From assembly GCF_015547515.1 (NCBI RefSeq), contig NZ_JADMVE010000003.1, positions 434,001-498,000 of the forward strand: a DNA stretch of 64,000 nt, given 5' to 3'. Below, piece after piece: positions 9,095 to 16,342 of this stretch. The position numbers were made by a program, and so were the translations under genes. The notes beneath the pieces were generated by a model. That model was not told the origin of the DNA. It was given only the letters and a program-made list of their open reading frames with translations, and made no database searches. The first letter of the stretch is position 1, and each line of letters begins with the position of its first letter. Source of the stretch: Eubacterium sp. 1001713B170207_170306_E7. Its GTDB lineage: Bacteria > Bacillota > Clostridia > Eubacteriales > Eubacteriaceae.

Positions 9095-9643
9095 ATGAAG
9101 AAATCAGTACAAAAGAAACAAAACACTTTTTCCAAAAAAACAGCGGAAAAGGGAGCGGTTCCATGCGGTCAAAATAACCATGGTTCCCAGCGGGAGCATT
9201 TTGTCGTCAAACTTCCGGAAAAAGTAAAAAGAATTCTCCAAAGCTATCATAAACTGGAGCACAGCGCCTATGGTAAGGTGGATACCCTCTGTGTTGGCGG
9301 GCGAAAGATGTTCTACGCCACCACGGATGTGGAACGGGTACTGGGCTTTAAAAAAACCGGCCGCTATACCAGCCGGCATTTTAATGGGCTGGGCGTGCGG
9401 GTTTTACCCATCCCGCATCCAGGAAACCCAGAACGTGTTCAGTACAAAAATTTTGTGGATAAAGCAGGAGTGAAAAAGATGCTTGATGCTAAGTGCAAAA
9501 CGGTGAATAAAACGAAATATGACCACCTGGTTTTCACGGAGTGGGATGCGCTTTGCGGCTGGCTGTTTAGCTGTGAGCCTCAGAGGGCAGGTCTTGAAGT
9601 GCGCTGTAATGTATCCGTTCCTGTTGTTTTAAAAGTGGATTAA
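9095..9643 (+). CDS. Bro-N/antirepressor-like hypothetical protein
   Basis: 182 aa from ATG 9095, preceded at ideal spacing by AGGAGG (9081-9086). The central part (MFYATTDVERVLGFKKTGRY, then NFVDKAGVKKML) has the feel of the Bro-N/antirepressor fold: a short strand-helix unit with 'V..VLGF' and a later helix. These are common in phage and mobile-element DNA-binding proteins. Assignment is by pattern only. It is followed closely by a second protein with a similar central section, and both belong to one transcription unit with the genes at 8.0 and 10.4 kb. Confidence 0.55.
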   Translation: MKKSVQKKQNTFSKKTAEKGAVPCGQNNHGSQREHFVVKLPEKVKRILQSYHKLEHSAYGKVDTLCVGGRKMFYATTDVERVLGFKKTGRYTSRHFNGLGVRVLPIPHPGNPERVQYKNFVDKAGVKKMLDAKCKTVNKTKYDHLVFTEWDALCGWLFSCEPQRAGLEVRCNVSVPVVLKVD

Positions 9644-9663
9644 GCCTAAGAGGAGGACTGAAA

Positions 9664-10377
9664 ATGAAAGAAATATTAAACCGAAAAATCGATCAGGAAA
9701 CCATTATTGTTGAGGAAAAAACCCTGGAATTATCCGAATACACCGATGTACGCTGCGCGCTGATCCAGGAAAAGCGTGAGCTGCACGTCTCTGTTTTACA
9801 CCATGAAATATCGAAGCTTAAAGAGCGTCTGATGACCGCCCGTGACAATGAGTCGGGCGCTTTGATGGATCAGATCATCCATCTCAAAAAGCTGATCAAC
9901 GAGATGAAGGGAGATCGTGATCTCTTTGAGGTCCGGGCCCACTGGTATGTGGCGACAGATCTCTGTGATTATCTGGGGCTTCGCTGTCGTAGAGATTTTC
10001 TGGAGAAGATAGCGCTTCCCGGCGGCGTGAGAATGGAACGGGTCCTGTGCTCAGACGGAAAACAGCATCCGGCCTATCTGGTAAACGGTGATACGCTCAG
10101 GCTTATGGGAGCCGCCAGCCTGAGGCGGGAAGCGGGCCGCTTCTGCGCCATCATTACAGGCTGTTATCCGCCCTTTGTGTATCTGGAGTCCCTGGGCAGC
10201 ATTGATTACGCAAAGGATAAAACTATATCAATTCTGACAGAAGCCCTTGAGAAGCAAGCGTCTACAAACGGGGCGCTTCACCGCAATCTTGCCCATCTTG
10301 ACAAAGAGATCAGCCGCCTTAAGCATAAGGAAGCGCTGTTTGAGGATATCCGTTTTATTGTGGAGTATGGGGCTTGA
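9664..10377 (+). CDS. Coiled-coil protein with Bro-N-like centre
   Basis: 237 aa, start ATG after AGGAGG. Residues about 30-85 form a heptad-rich coiled coil (HHEISKLKERLMTARDNE), a second coiled coil lies near the C-terminus (LAHLDKEISRLKHKEALF), and between them WYVATDLCDYLGLRCRRDFL resembles the Bro-N/antirepressor core seen in its neighbour. It is probably an oligomeric DNA-binding protein. Its stop overlaps the TTG start of the next gene in a TTGA arrangement, so translation is coupled. Function unknown. Confidence 0.55.
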   Translation: MKEILNRKIDQETIIVEEKTLELSEYTDVRCALIQEKRELHVSVLHHEISKLKERLMTARDNESGALMDQIIHLKKLINEMKGDRDLFEVRAHWYVATDLCDYLGLRCRRDFLEKIALPGGVRMERVLCSDGKQHPAYLVNGDTLRLMGAASLRREAGRFCAIITGCYPPFVYLESLGSIDYAKDKTISILTEALEKQASTNGALHRNLAHLDKEISRLKHKEALFEDIRFIVEYGA

Positions 10378-10814
10378 GCTTTTTCAAGGAGATCCGCTAT
10401 CTGTTTGAGTGGCTGGAGGATCACGCGCTGAGCTCAGGAGCTTTCTCCTTATGGGTGGTGCTCATGGTGTTTAACAGCTGGTGTGCCCTGCTCACGACCT
10501 CCGGCGAATGGCTCTGGCGCGTAGAGTTTGTCATTGGCAACAAACGGATCACCGATGTGATGCACTGCTCAGAACGGCAGATGATGCGTTACCGGCAGGA
10601 GCTTGAGGATAAGGGGCGGATCATCTATCAAAAGGGCAATGCCAAAGGCGCGGGGATCTACACCATGGTTCCCCTGCGCCCCAATGTAAAGCCGTGCGAA
10701 ATAAAGCATGTGTTATCCCAAAAGGTGACCATGGTTTACGATTACGCAGGTAATCCGGAGTCCTTTTTACTGGAACCGGAGAAGGATTCCGGAAAAAGCT
10801 GTCCACAGGCATGA
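10374..10814 (+). CDS. Winged-helix replication-initiator-like protein
   Basis: 146 aa, TTG start overlapping the previous stop by four bases. SSGAFSLWVVLMVFNSW, then NKRITDVMHCSERQMMRYRQELEDKGRI is the arrangement of DnaD/replication-initiator N-terminal winged helices: a helix, a recognition helix after SERQ, then a wing. This is common in plasmid and phage replication or regulatory proteins of Firmicutes. It is directly followed by two mutually inverted palindromes, which could be its binding sites. Assignment is inference from fold-like pattern. Confidence 0.5.
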   Translation: MSFFKEIRYLFEWLEDHALSSGAFSLWVVLMVFNSWCALLTTSGEWLWRVEFVIGNKRITDVMHCSERQMMRYRQELEDKGRIIYQKGNAKGAGIYTMVPLRPNVKPCEIKHVLSQKVTMVYDYAGNPESFLLEPEKDSGKSCPQA

Positions 10815-10883
10815 CCGACACGGGTGTCGGCAAATTTTGGAAAAAACAAAAAGTGGACGCCAAATCACCGACACCCGTGTCGA
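10815..10883. promoter_or_regulatory. Pair of mutually inverted 16-bp palindromes
   Basis: CCGACACGGGTGTCGG at 10815-10830 is nearly self-complementary. At 10868-10883 its reverse complement occurs with a single mismatch. The spacing, about 53 bases centre to centre, is five helical turns. GTCCAC (10801) and GTGGAC (10853) add a further inverted pair. The positions fit an operator or a small replication/partition site just after the winged-helix gene and before the sigma-factor transcript. Confidence 0.6.
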
Positions 10884-10943
10884 CATAAATAACAATAACA
10901 TTATTATTTTATATATTATATATATACATACAGGAGGTGCGCC

Positions 10944-11156
10944 ATACATACGCAAAATTTTTATGGAGCCGGCCCGGGGATCATCGGGCGGAGACGAGCC
11001 TACCGGGTCAAGGCTGAGTGCTTTTTAGACATGGGCTTTTTCGCGAGAAGCGATGAGGAGGCCGAGGACTTGTTTAATGATTTTTCGGATTCGGTGGAGA
11101 GCCGTTACCCGGGCATTGTCCTTGCGCTTAAGAGTATCCGGGAGGAGGACGAATGA
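10944..11156 (+). CDS. Small acidic protein before sigma factor, possible AUA start
   Basis: A 70-codon frame that ends in ATGA overlap with the sigma-factor start at 11153. The only strong ribosome site, AGGAGG at 10932-10937, is spaced six bases from an in-frame ATA at 10944. No ATG, GTG or TTG exists in frame there, and the first in-frame ATG (11031) has no site. The frame is open back to 10899. The product carries LDMGFFARSDEEAEDLF and an acidic tail. The overlap suggests co-translation with the sigma factor. It could be a sigma partner, but no family was recognised. The start codon is uncertain. Confidence 0.5.
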   Translation: MHTQNFYGAGPGIIGRRRAYRVKAECFLDMGFFARSDEEAEDLFNDFSDSVESRYPGIVLALKSIREEDE

Positions 11157-11731
11157 AAAAGCAGTACAAGCTGGTAGATGCGTGGGTAAGGGATGCAAAG
11201 GCAGGCGATGAAAACGCTTTTGAACTGCTGCTGCACACCTTTCAGCCTTTAATGCTGTCCATGGTGCAAAAATACATCTACGACCCGGCAGATTATGAGG
11301 ATGGCCTGCAGGAAGCCAGTGTGGTGCTGCTGGAAACGCTGAGCGCCTACCAGGCTGAGCTGGGCGTGGTCTTTCCCTTTTATTTGAAAAACCGGCTGTT
11401 TCACCACTTTGTGGAGCAGGCCAAGAAAAACGCGAAAGAAAGGCAGTGCACCATGGAGGATCAGAGCCTGTACGCCCATCAGGAGCGTCTCGCCATGGAA
11501 ATCAGCGGGGAGGCAAGAGAAGCCGAGGTGAAAACAGCCTTGTGCCTTAAGCTGAACCAAGAGATGCGGGAGCTTTCGCCAGAGCAGAAAGAAGTACTGG
11601 AGCTGCGGTATTACAGAGGATTGTCTGTCAAAGCCATCGCTGCCATGAAGGGAGCGCCAGTCAGCACCATTGAGAAGCGGCGGAAAAGCGGTATCCAGCG
11701 TCTTAGAAAGGCTTTTGGCATAGCGCTGTAA
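11153..11731 (+). CDS. Sigma-70-family RNA polymerase sigma factor
   Basis: 192 aa. Region 2 begins at VRDAAKAGDENAF-type sequence (here RDAKAGDENAFELLLH), followed by YIYDPADYEDGLQEASVVLLETL. Region 4 is SPEQKEVLELRYYRGLSVKAIA, then APVSTIEKRRKSGIQRLRKAF, a helix-turn-helix for -35 recognition. The short length and lack of region 3 fit an ECF-like or SigO-like alternative factor. Start ATG after GGAGGAGG. The genes after it encode DUF1659 and DUF2922 proteins, which recur next to such sigma factors in Bacilli and Clostridia. It probably controls this island. Confidence 0.85.
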   Translation: MKKQYKLVDAWVRDAKAGDENAFELLLHTFQPLMLSMVQKYIYDPADYEDGLQEASVVLLETLSAYQAELGVVFPFYLKNRLFHHFVEQAKKNAKERQCTMEDQSLYAHQERLAMEISGEAREAEVKTALCLKLNQEMRELSPEQKEVLELRYYRGLSVKAIAAMKGAPVSTIEKRRKSGIQRLRKAFGIAL

Positions 11732-11837
11732 AAATTTAGAAAAAAGTTTTTTAAGAAAGGGATGTTTTTGCAGTCAAAATCCTATTGTATAAGTGTAAGG
11801 CAAAACGCCAGACAAAATACAATTCAGGAGGTTGAAA

Positions 11838-12062
11838 ATGGCAATTGAAAAAAGCGTAGAATCCGTTGGAATGAAGGTGACCGTAAACCATGGCGAACGG
11901 GAAGGGAAGATCGTCAAGTCTTCTAAGACCTACGGGGACATTGATCCCGAAGTGACCGACGCCGCCTTTGTGGGCACCGCCAAGGCCATCACCGGCATGC
12001 AGGAGCCCATCCGGGAAAAGCAGGTAAAGGTGACCGCGGAGGAACTCATCGAAGTGGCATAG
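11838..12062 (+). CDS. DUF1659 family protein
   Basis: 74 aa, start ATG 11838 after AGGAGGTT. The small protein MAIEKSVESVGMKVTV... with GKIVKSSKTYGDID and ITGMQEPIREKQVKVT matches the DUF1659 pattern as I know it. Members are short, cytosolic and uncharacterised, and usually sit next to DUF2922 genes, as here. Good family confidence, no known function. Confidence 0.78.
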   Translation: MAIEKSVESVGMKVTVNHGEREGKIVKSSKTYGDIDPEVTDAAFVGTAKAITGMQEPIREKQVKVTAEELIEVA

Positions 12063-12095
12063 CGATTTCAACAGGTTCTCAATGGAAAACAGCGC

Positions 12096-12156
12096 GGAAC
12101 CACGGGGGCGTGGTTCCCTACAGCCTAAAGGTAGGGCACGACGCCCCCGTCGTGCC
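12096..12156. repeat. Two hairpins with complementary loops (kissing-loop pair)
   Basis: Hairpin 1 is GGAACCAC (12096) with its complement at 12110-12117 and loop GGGGGC. Hairpin 2 is GGCACGAC (12135) with its complement at 12149-12156 and loop GCCCCC. Both stems are perfect 8-mers. The loops are exact reverse complements, and complementarity extends to 10 bases (12102-12111 with 12141-12150). The element lies between the DUF1659 and DUF2922 genes. Confidence 0.8.
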
Positions 12157-12197
12157 GCAGACAGGTATTAAAATTAAAACAACAGGAGGAAACAAAC

Positions 12198-12437
12198 ATG
12201 GCAGCAACAACCAGCAAGGATTTAACCATTTATTTTCAGCGTGCGGACGGGAAGGAGTTTAAAATCACCATTCCCGATTACAAGAAGGGCATTACCGATG
12301 CCGAGATCAAGGCAGGGGCCCAGGCCATTGTGGACCAGGGCGCCTTTCTGCCCGAAGGGTTTGGCCTGGTAAAGGTGGCCGGAGCCGTGAAGGTGGACAC
12401 CACCAAAACCGATGTGGTCATTGAAGAAGCTGTGTAA
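12198..12437 (+). CDS. DUF2922 family protein
   Basis: 79 aa, start ATG after AGGAGG. The sequence begins MAATTSKDLTIYFQRADGKE and continues FKITIPDYKKGITDAEI, then GAFLPEGFGLVKVAGA. This is the DUF2922 pattern: a beta-rich small protein with 'L.M.F....G....I....P'. It is found beside DUF1659 genes in spore-forming Firmicutes; function unknown. It ends just before a terminator. Confidence 0.8.
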   Translation: MAATTSKDLTIYFQRADGKEFKITIPDYKKGITDAEIKAGAQAIVDQGAFLPEGFGLVKVAGAVKVDTTKTDVVIEEAV

Positions 12438-12441
12438 GTAA

Positions 12442-12461
12442 GGGGCGAAAGCCCCTTTTTT
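12442..12461 (+). terminator. Intrinsic terminator after DUF2922 gene
   Basis: GGGGC stem, GAAA tetraloop, GCCCC, then six T. Ends the DUF1659/DUF2922 transcript. Confidence 0.85.
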
Positions 12462-12510
12462 ATCGGGAAAGTGATGGTTATGGATGAACGAAAAGCGAAA
12501 GGAAAAACGA

Positions 12511-13077
12511 ATGAACATTTGTCAGAAAGGCGCGGCTTTCATACTGACGGCTGTCTGCGCGCTGACTGCCCTGGTCTTTTTCGGCCGGCTGGCTGGGGAG
12601 ACCGCCCCGCCGGCACCCACGGCCGAGCCGGTTGTGGAGCAGGCGGTACAGGAGCCAGAGCGGCCCGCAGAGCCGGAAATCCCGGCAGAGGGGCAGGAAA
12701 CCGCTGAAGCGCCAGAGCCGGAAGAGCCGGAGCCGCTCATGGCCTCCCCTCATTTTGCCATGGCAGAATACCGGTGTGACTGTGCGGGCTATTGTGACGG
12801 CTGGCCCTGCGAGATGCGGCCGGAGCTTTTAGAGAAAATCGAAGCCCTGCGGTGCTGGTATGACCGGCCTGTCATCATCACCTCAGGGGTAAGGTGTGCG
12901 GCGCGCAACGAGGAGGTCGGGGGCGTCAGCTGGTCCTTTCACAAGCGGGGCTGCGCGGCGGACCTGTACTGTCCGGGCGTGGGGGTGGGGGACCTGACCC
13001 AGACCGCCCAGACGCTGGGCATGAATGTGCTGCCCTATTACAGCAGCGGCTATGTGCATGTGGAGGTACTGCCGTGA
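12511..13077 (+). CDS. Membrane-anchored M15-family D-Ala-D-Ala peptidase-like protein
   Basis: 188 aa from ATG 12511, selected because AAAGGA sits seven bases upstream and the protein then opens with a signal/anchor helix (residues 8-25). A Pro/Glu-rich spacer (about 30-75) leads to the peptidase domain: IITSGVRCAARNEEVGGV, then H144-x6-D151 (HKRGCAAD) and H183-x-E185 (VHVE), the zinc and catalytic residues of the VanX/M15 type. It probably trims peptidoglycan stem peptides outside the cell. The domain is cysteine-rich (CDCAGYCDGWPC), unusual for the family. Confidence 0.82.
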   Translation: MNICQKGAAFILTAVCALTALVFFGRLAGETAPPAPTAEPVVEQAVQEPERPAEPEIPAEGQETAEAPEPEEPEPLMASPHFAMAEYRCDCAGYCDGWPCEMRPELLEKIEALRCWYDRPVIITSGVRCAARNEEVGGVSWSFHKRGCAADLYCPGVGVGDLTQTAQTLGMNVLPYYSSGYVHVEVLP

Positions 13078-13157
13078 GCGCAGATGCCCGATTTGTTAAA
13101 AAAAGTCTGAAAAAGCTCAAGATTTTTCTATTTTTTTCCGCTGTTTAAAACCTTTTT

Positions 13158-13177
13158 GGTGCAAAAAATTGAGCACC
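13158..13177. promoter_or_regulatory. Candidate upstream activator site for sigma-54 promoter
   Basis: GGTGC (13158-13162) and GCACC (13173-13177) are inverted with a 10-base spacer. The site lies about 200 bp upstream of the -24/-12 promoter, the usual distance for a sigma-54 enhancer. Only 5-bp arms, so tentative. Confidence 0.35.
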
Positions 13178-13375
13178 GCTAAAAAAAGCAGGTCTTAAAA
13201 CGTTGACAATGGCGTGAATAAAGGAAATGTCGCCATATTTTGCGTGTAATGGTTTTATGCAGGAAGAGGGAGATCCAGATTCCCCAAAAGACCTGTTTTT
13301 ATAAAATAATTGTGATTTTATAAGATATTTTAGGTGTTTAAAAAAACAGCCCTTTCTCCAAAATATTGAAGGAAC

Positions 13376-13390
13376 TGGCACGAAAATTGC
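13376..13390 (+). promoter_or_regulatory. Sigma-54 (-24/-12) promoter
   Basis: TGGCACG, four A, TTGC matches the RpoN consensus, with the invariant GG and GC at the required 10-base separation. Transcription should begin near 13402, 290 bases before the MFS gene. It implies an AAA+ activator working from an upstream site; no such activator is in the window. Confidence 0.85.
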
Positions 13391-13464
13391 GTTGGTATAG
13401 TGTCAGGAAATTTAATCTGTTTTAGACAGAAAAGGCTTGTTTAAAACAGGGAAAGGAAAGTATA

Positions 13465-13572
13465 ATGGATTTAGAAAAAAGTGGTGTGAACAGGAAATAT
13501 CCCGGAAGCTTTTGGACGCTGAGCGGTATTTTGGAAAGGGGTGCAGAGCCCTGGAAACCCCGGGGGTCATAG
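13465..13572 (+). CDS. Short leader ORF or gene remnant in sigma-54 5' UTR
   Basis: A 35-codon frame with ATG after GGAAAGGAAAG, ending at a TAG. It encodes tryptophan- and proline-rich sequence (RKYPGSFWTLSG). Protein-like sequence continues in other frames up to the MFS start (for example KNFDPYEKKEDALS and HMRKKRTRCHEDADS), so this may be a frameshifted remnant rather than a true small gene. No family recognised. Confidence 0.3.
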   Translation: MDLEKSGVNRKYPGSFWTLSGILERGAEPWKPRGS

Positions 13573-13690
13573 AAAAAATTTTGATCCATATGAGAAAAAA
13601 GAGGACGCGCTGTCATGAGGACGCGGATTCCCGGGGCGGCAAGGCTCTGGACATTTTTAAAAAACTGAAAAACAGAAGGAAGGGATTATC

Positions 13691-14929
13691 ATGACTGAAA
13701 GACGCAGAGAGCTCATTTATGTCTGCTGCCTGACAGGCTTTATCACGATTACCTTTGCTTTTGGAAGATATATTTTTTCGATGATTACCCCTAATATTGT
13801 AAAAGAGCTGGGAATTGACTATGAATTTGTCGGCCGGATTAACGCCTTTCATCAGGGCGCCTATCTGCTGTTTTCTCTGCTTGGCGGGCTGCTTTGCAGC
13901 GTGGTCAGCGCCAGGCATCTGATTTCAGGCTCGGTTGTGCTCTGCGGGGTCAGCGTCACACTGCTGGCCTTTGTGAATAACCCCTGGGTGCTGCTCGGGG
14001 TGGTCACCCTTCAGGGAATTTTTGCCGCCACCTCGTGGATCCCCATGGTGGCCTTTGTGGCAGAAAACATCCAGGAGAAGAACCGGGGAAAGAGCCTGGG
14101 CATTATCTCCAGCGGAACCTCCTTTGGTTTGATTTTAAACGGTGTGCTTATCCCGTGGCTTCTTGAAAACAGTGACGGACACACGGTGTGGCTGGTCTTT
14201 GGCGTTATCAGCCTGTTCCTCGGAGCTGTGGGAATTTACGCCATCACCGCGCTTGAAAAAAACAGCGCGGGCAGAGTGAAACAGCGCGGCGTGGACAGGG
14301 AGCCCAGGCCTGCTGCGGAGGTGGCGCCGCCCGCCGGCGGCGTCTGGCGGCATTATCTGCTGCTGGTTCTGCTGCTGGTGATTTCAGGCCTTTACCTGAT
14401 CCCCTTTCAGAGCTACATTGTTCCGCTCATGCAGGAGGATCTGGGGCTCAACGGGCAGGTCTCCGGGCTTTGCTGGAGCCTGTTTGGCTTTATCGGCATC
14501 TTCAGCGGCTTTATTGCCGGGGTGCTGGCAGACCGCACCTCGGCCAAAACAGCCATGCTCATTACCTACAGCGTATCGGTGCTGTCCATTGCCGCGGTGG
14601 TCTTTTTAGGCGGAGCGGCCGGAGCGCTTCTGGCCTGCGCCATCTTTGGCCTGACCTACAATGGCATTTTTGGCCTGCATCCCACCTATGTTTCCAGAAT
14701 TCTGCCGCCGGATCAAACGGCCCGTCTTTTTGGGCTGTTAAACCTTTCGCTGGGGCTGGGCTCCATGATTGGCAATTATGCGGGCGGCGCAATTAAAAAG
14801 GCAACAGGCAGCTTTACACTGGCCTATCAGCTTATGCTGGTCATGGCGCTATTGGCGGTGGTGACCTGCTTGATGATAAAAAGTGATCGCGAGAAAGGCG
14901 GAAAACAAAATGGAAAAAATCGTATTTAA
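13691..14929 (+). CDS. MFS transporter, sigma-54 controlled
   Basis: 412 aa with twelve predicted membrane helices in two six-helix halves, separated by a basic loop around residues 190-215. FGRYIFSMITPNIVKELG in helix 1 and GVLADRTSAKTAML between helices 8 and 9 (an MFS motif-A-like loop) mark the major facilitator family. RBS is GAAGGAAGGGATT. It is the first large gene behind the sigma-54 promoter and overlaps the MetH-activation-like gene. It may import or export a methyl-donor or C1 substrate (inference). Confidence 0.85.
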   Translation: MTERRRELIYVCCLTGFITITFAFGRYIFSMITPNIVKELGIDYEFVGRINAFHQGAYLLFSLLGGLLCSVVSARHLISGSVVLCGVSVTLLAFVNNPWVLLGVVTLQGIFAATSWIPMVAFVAENIQEKNRGKSLGIISSGTSFGLILNGVLIPWLLENSDGHTVWLVFGVISLFLGAVGIYAITALEKNSAGRVKQRGVDREPRPAAEVAPPAGGVWRHYLLLVLLLVISGLYLIPFQSYIVPLMQEDLGLNGQVSGLCWSLFGFIGIFSGFIAGVLADRTSAKTAMLITYSVSVLSIAAVVFLGGAAGALLACAIFGLTYNGIFGLHPTYVSRILPPDQTARLFGLLNLSLGLGSMIGNYAGGAIKKATGSFTLAYQLMLVMALLAVVTCLMIKSDREKGGKQNGKNRI

Positions 14930-15575
14930 CCCTATGGAAATTCATTATGATATTGAGGGCTTTGCCAGAGACAAGCACCTGGAGCCGCAGTCAACGGTCT
15001 GTCAGGAGCTGCTCCGCTGGGCCGGCCCGGCCGAAAAGCTTGTAAGGCCCAGAGCCATGATTAAGTGGTGTCCGGTAAAGGATCTGGGCAGGGACCGTGT
15101 GCAGGTCGGGGATACAATTTTTGAAAGCCACCTGCTGGCGGAAAAGCTGAAGGGAACCGAGCGGGTTTTCGCCACCGTGGTAACCGCGGGCGATGAACTG
15201 GACGCTCTGGAGGGGCCCTCGGACGAGGCGCGCGATTTGTTGAAATACGCGGCGCTCAGAGAGGCCCGGGCCGCCGTAGATCATTATTTAAAGACACACT
15301 TTGGCTTTGAGCATATGGGCCGCCTGAATCCGGGCTCATTGCCCGACTGGCCCATTGCCAATAACCCGGCCCTTTTTGAGATCATCGGAGACGTGACAGA
15401 GACCATCGGGGTCCGGCTGACGGGCAAGAACTATATGCAGCCAGGCTACACGGTGTCCGAGCTGCTCTTTTCAGGGGACGAGGATTATGATAATTGCAGC
15501 CTGTGTAAAAAGTACGACTGCGTCGGGCGCAAGGTCCCCTTTGATCAAAAGGCTTACGACCAGATATTTGGATGA
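14910..15575 (+). CDS. MetH activation-domain-like (B12-dependent) protein
   Basis: 221 aa from ATG 14910 inside the end of the MFS gene, preceded by AAAGGCGG. It resembles the stand-alone vitamin-B12-dependent methionine-synthase activation domain: FATVVTAGDELDALEG, AALREARAAVDHYLKTHFG, RLNPGSLPDWPIANNPALF (near the 'SPGY..WP' signature), and GVRLTGKNYMQPGYTVSELLF. A C-terminal CSLCKKYDC cluster may bind metal. In methyltransferase systems such domains help reactivate oxidised corrinoids. Coupled to the MFS and Fis-HTH genes, it likely serves a corrinoid methyl-transfer pathway. Confidence 0.82.
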   Translation: MEKIVFNPMEIHYDIEGFARDKHLEPQSTVCQELLRWAGPAEKLVRPRAMIKWCPVKDLGRDRVQVGDTIFESHLLAEKLKGTERVFATVVTAGDELDALEGPSDEARDLLKYAALREARAAVDHYLKTHFGFEHMGRLNPGSLPDWPIANNPALFEIIGDVTETIGVRLTGKNYMQPGYTVSELLFSGDEDYDNCSLCKKYDCVGRKVPFDQKAYDQIFG

Positions 15576-15590
15576 AACGGAGGTATGAAA

Positions 15591-15800
15591 ATGAATGGCG
15601 GAGAAACAAAAACACGCGACCTGAAAGAAGCCCTCCATGCCTATGAAAAAGAAATTCTGCTCACGGTGCTCCATGAGAACTGTTACAATATTTCTAAAAG
15701 CGCCAGAGTTTTAGGCATTTCCAGACAGAACCTGCAGCATAAGATAAAGCGCCACCACATCGCGGTGGCGCATGGATCGGCAGGCGGTACGCAGGGCTGA
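15591..15800 (+). CDS. Orphan Fis-type HTH protein
   Basis: 69 aa, start ATG 15591 seven bases after GGAGG. AYEKEILLTVLHENCYNISK followed by SARVLGISRQNLQHKIKRH is the C-terminal Fis-like helix-turn-helix of sigma-54 activators (RocR/AcoR/NtrC type). Here it stands alone without receptor or AAA+ domain. It is the third gene of the sigma-54 operon. It may be a remnant of an activator or a small competitor for its enhancer. Confidence 0.8.
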   Translation: MNGGETKTRDLKEALHAYEKEILLTVLHENCYNISKSARVLGISRQNLQHKIKRHHIAVAHGSAGGTQG

Positions 15801-15841
15801 ATGCTTGTATTTCCGCATTGCGGCCGCCTGAATAAAACGAA

Positions 15842-16222
15842 TTATTCGCGTGCAGCGGGAGGGGCCTGATCGTGCATCTGCTTTCCCCATAGCGCAAATT
15901 GGGACAGAACCGGGATCAGGTCCTCAGCCGGCCCGGCCAGGCTGTATTCTACCCGGACCGGCATTTCATCATACTGCCTGCGGCAGATCAGCCCATTGCT
16001 TTCCAGCTCTTTCAGAGAGCTGGCGAGCATGGTGTTGGTAATGCCCGTGATCTTTCGCTTCAGCTCGTTGTAGCGTGTGGGGCCGTCCTGCTTCAGGGCG
16101 CAGATAATCGGGATTTTCCACTTGCCGCCGATGAGGCTCAGGGCCGCCGATAAGGGACAGTAAGTGCCGCAGGGGCAGTGGCTGGTACAGGTTTGTTTTT
16201 TAAGTGTTTCAGGAGTGCTCAT
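15842..16222 (-). CDS. HxlR-family transcriptional regulator
   Basis: 126 aa. CPLSAALSLIGGKWKIPIIC, then RYNELKRKITGITNTMLASSLKELE and the wing sequence DEMPVRVEYSLA form the winged-helix MarR-like HxlR fold. The N-terminal cysteines (CTSHCPCGTYC) may sense redox or metals. It is divergent from a flavin-type gene; the shared 120-base spacer carries a palindrome over a promoter. It likely represses both genes. Confidence 0.9.
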   Translation of the reverse strand: MSTPETLKKQTCTSHCPCGTYCPLSAALSLIGGKWKIPIICALKQDGPTRYNELKRKITGITNTMLASSLKELESNGLICRRQYDEMPVRVEYSLAGPAEDLIPVLSQFALWGKQMHDQAPPAARE

Positions 16223-16250
16223 TTTTTTCTCACCTACTCATAATAAACTG

Positions 16251-16284
16251 CGTAATTGATTACATTACGTTGTGGTAGTATAAT
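16251..16284. promoter_or_regulatory. Promoter of PPOX gene overlapped by HxlR operator
   Basis: TTGATT (16256) and TATAAT (16279) with 17-base spacing drive the plus-strand gene. The dyad CGTAAT (16251-16256) / ATTACG (16264-16269), with an inner GTAAT/ATTAC repeat, covers the -35 box, as expected for repression by the divergent regulator. Confidence 0.7.
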
Positions 16285-16342
16285 TATACCAGATAGCAAA
16301 TCCGGAGTAAACTGCTACCAATAAAAATAAAGGAGCATGGTG

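Noticed and set aside
10837-11028. 63-codon frame through the palindrome region
   Set aside because: Runs through an AT-only stretch and the ribosome site of the next gene; composition does not look coding.
13437-13694. 85-codon frame overlapping the MFS start
   Set aside because: TTG start without a site and overlapping a better-placed short frame. The region looks like a leader or remnant; it is reported only as that.
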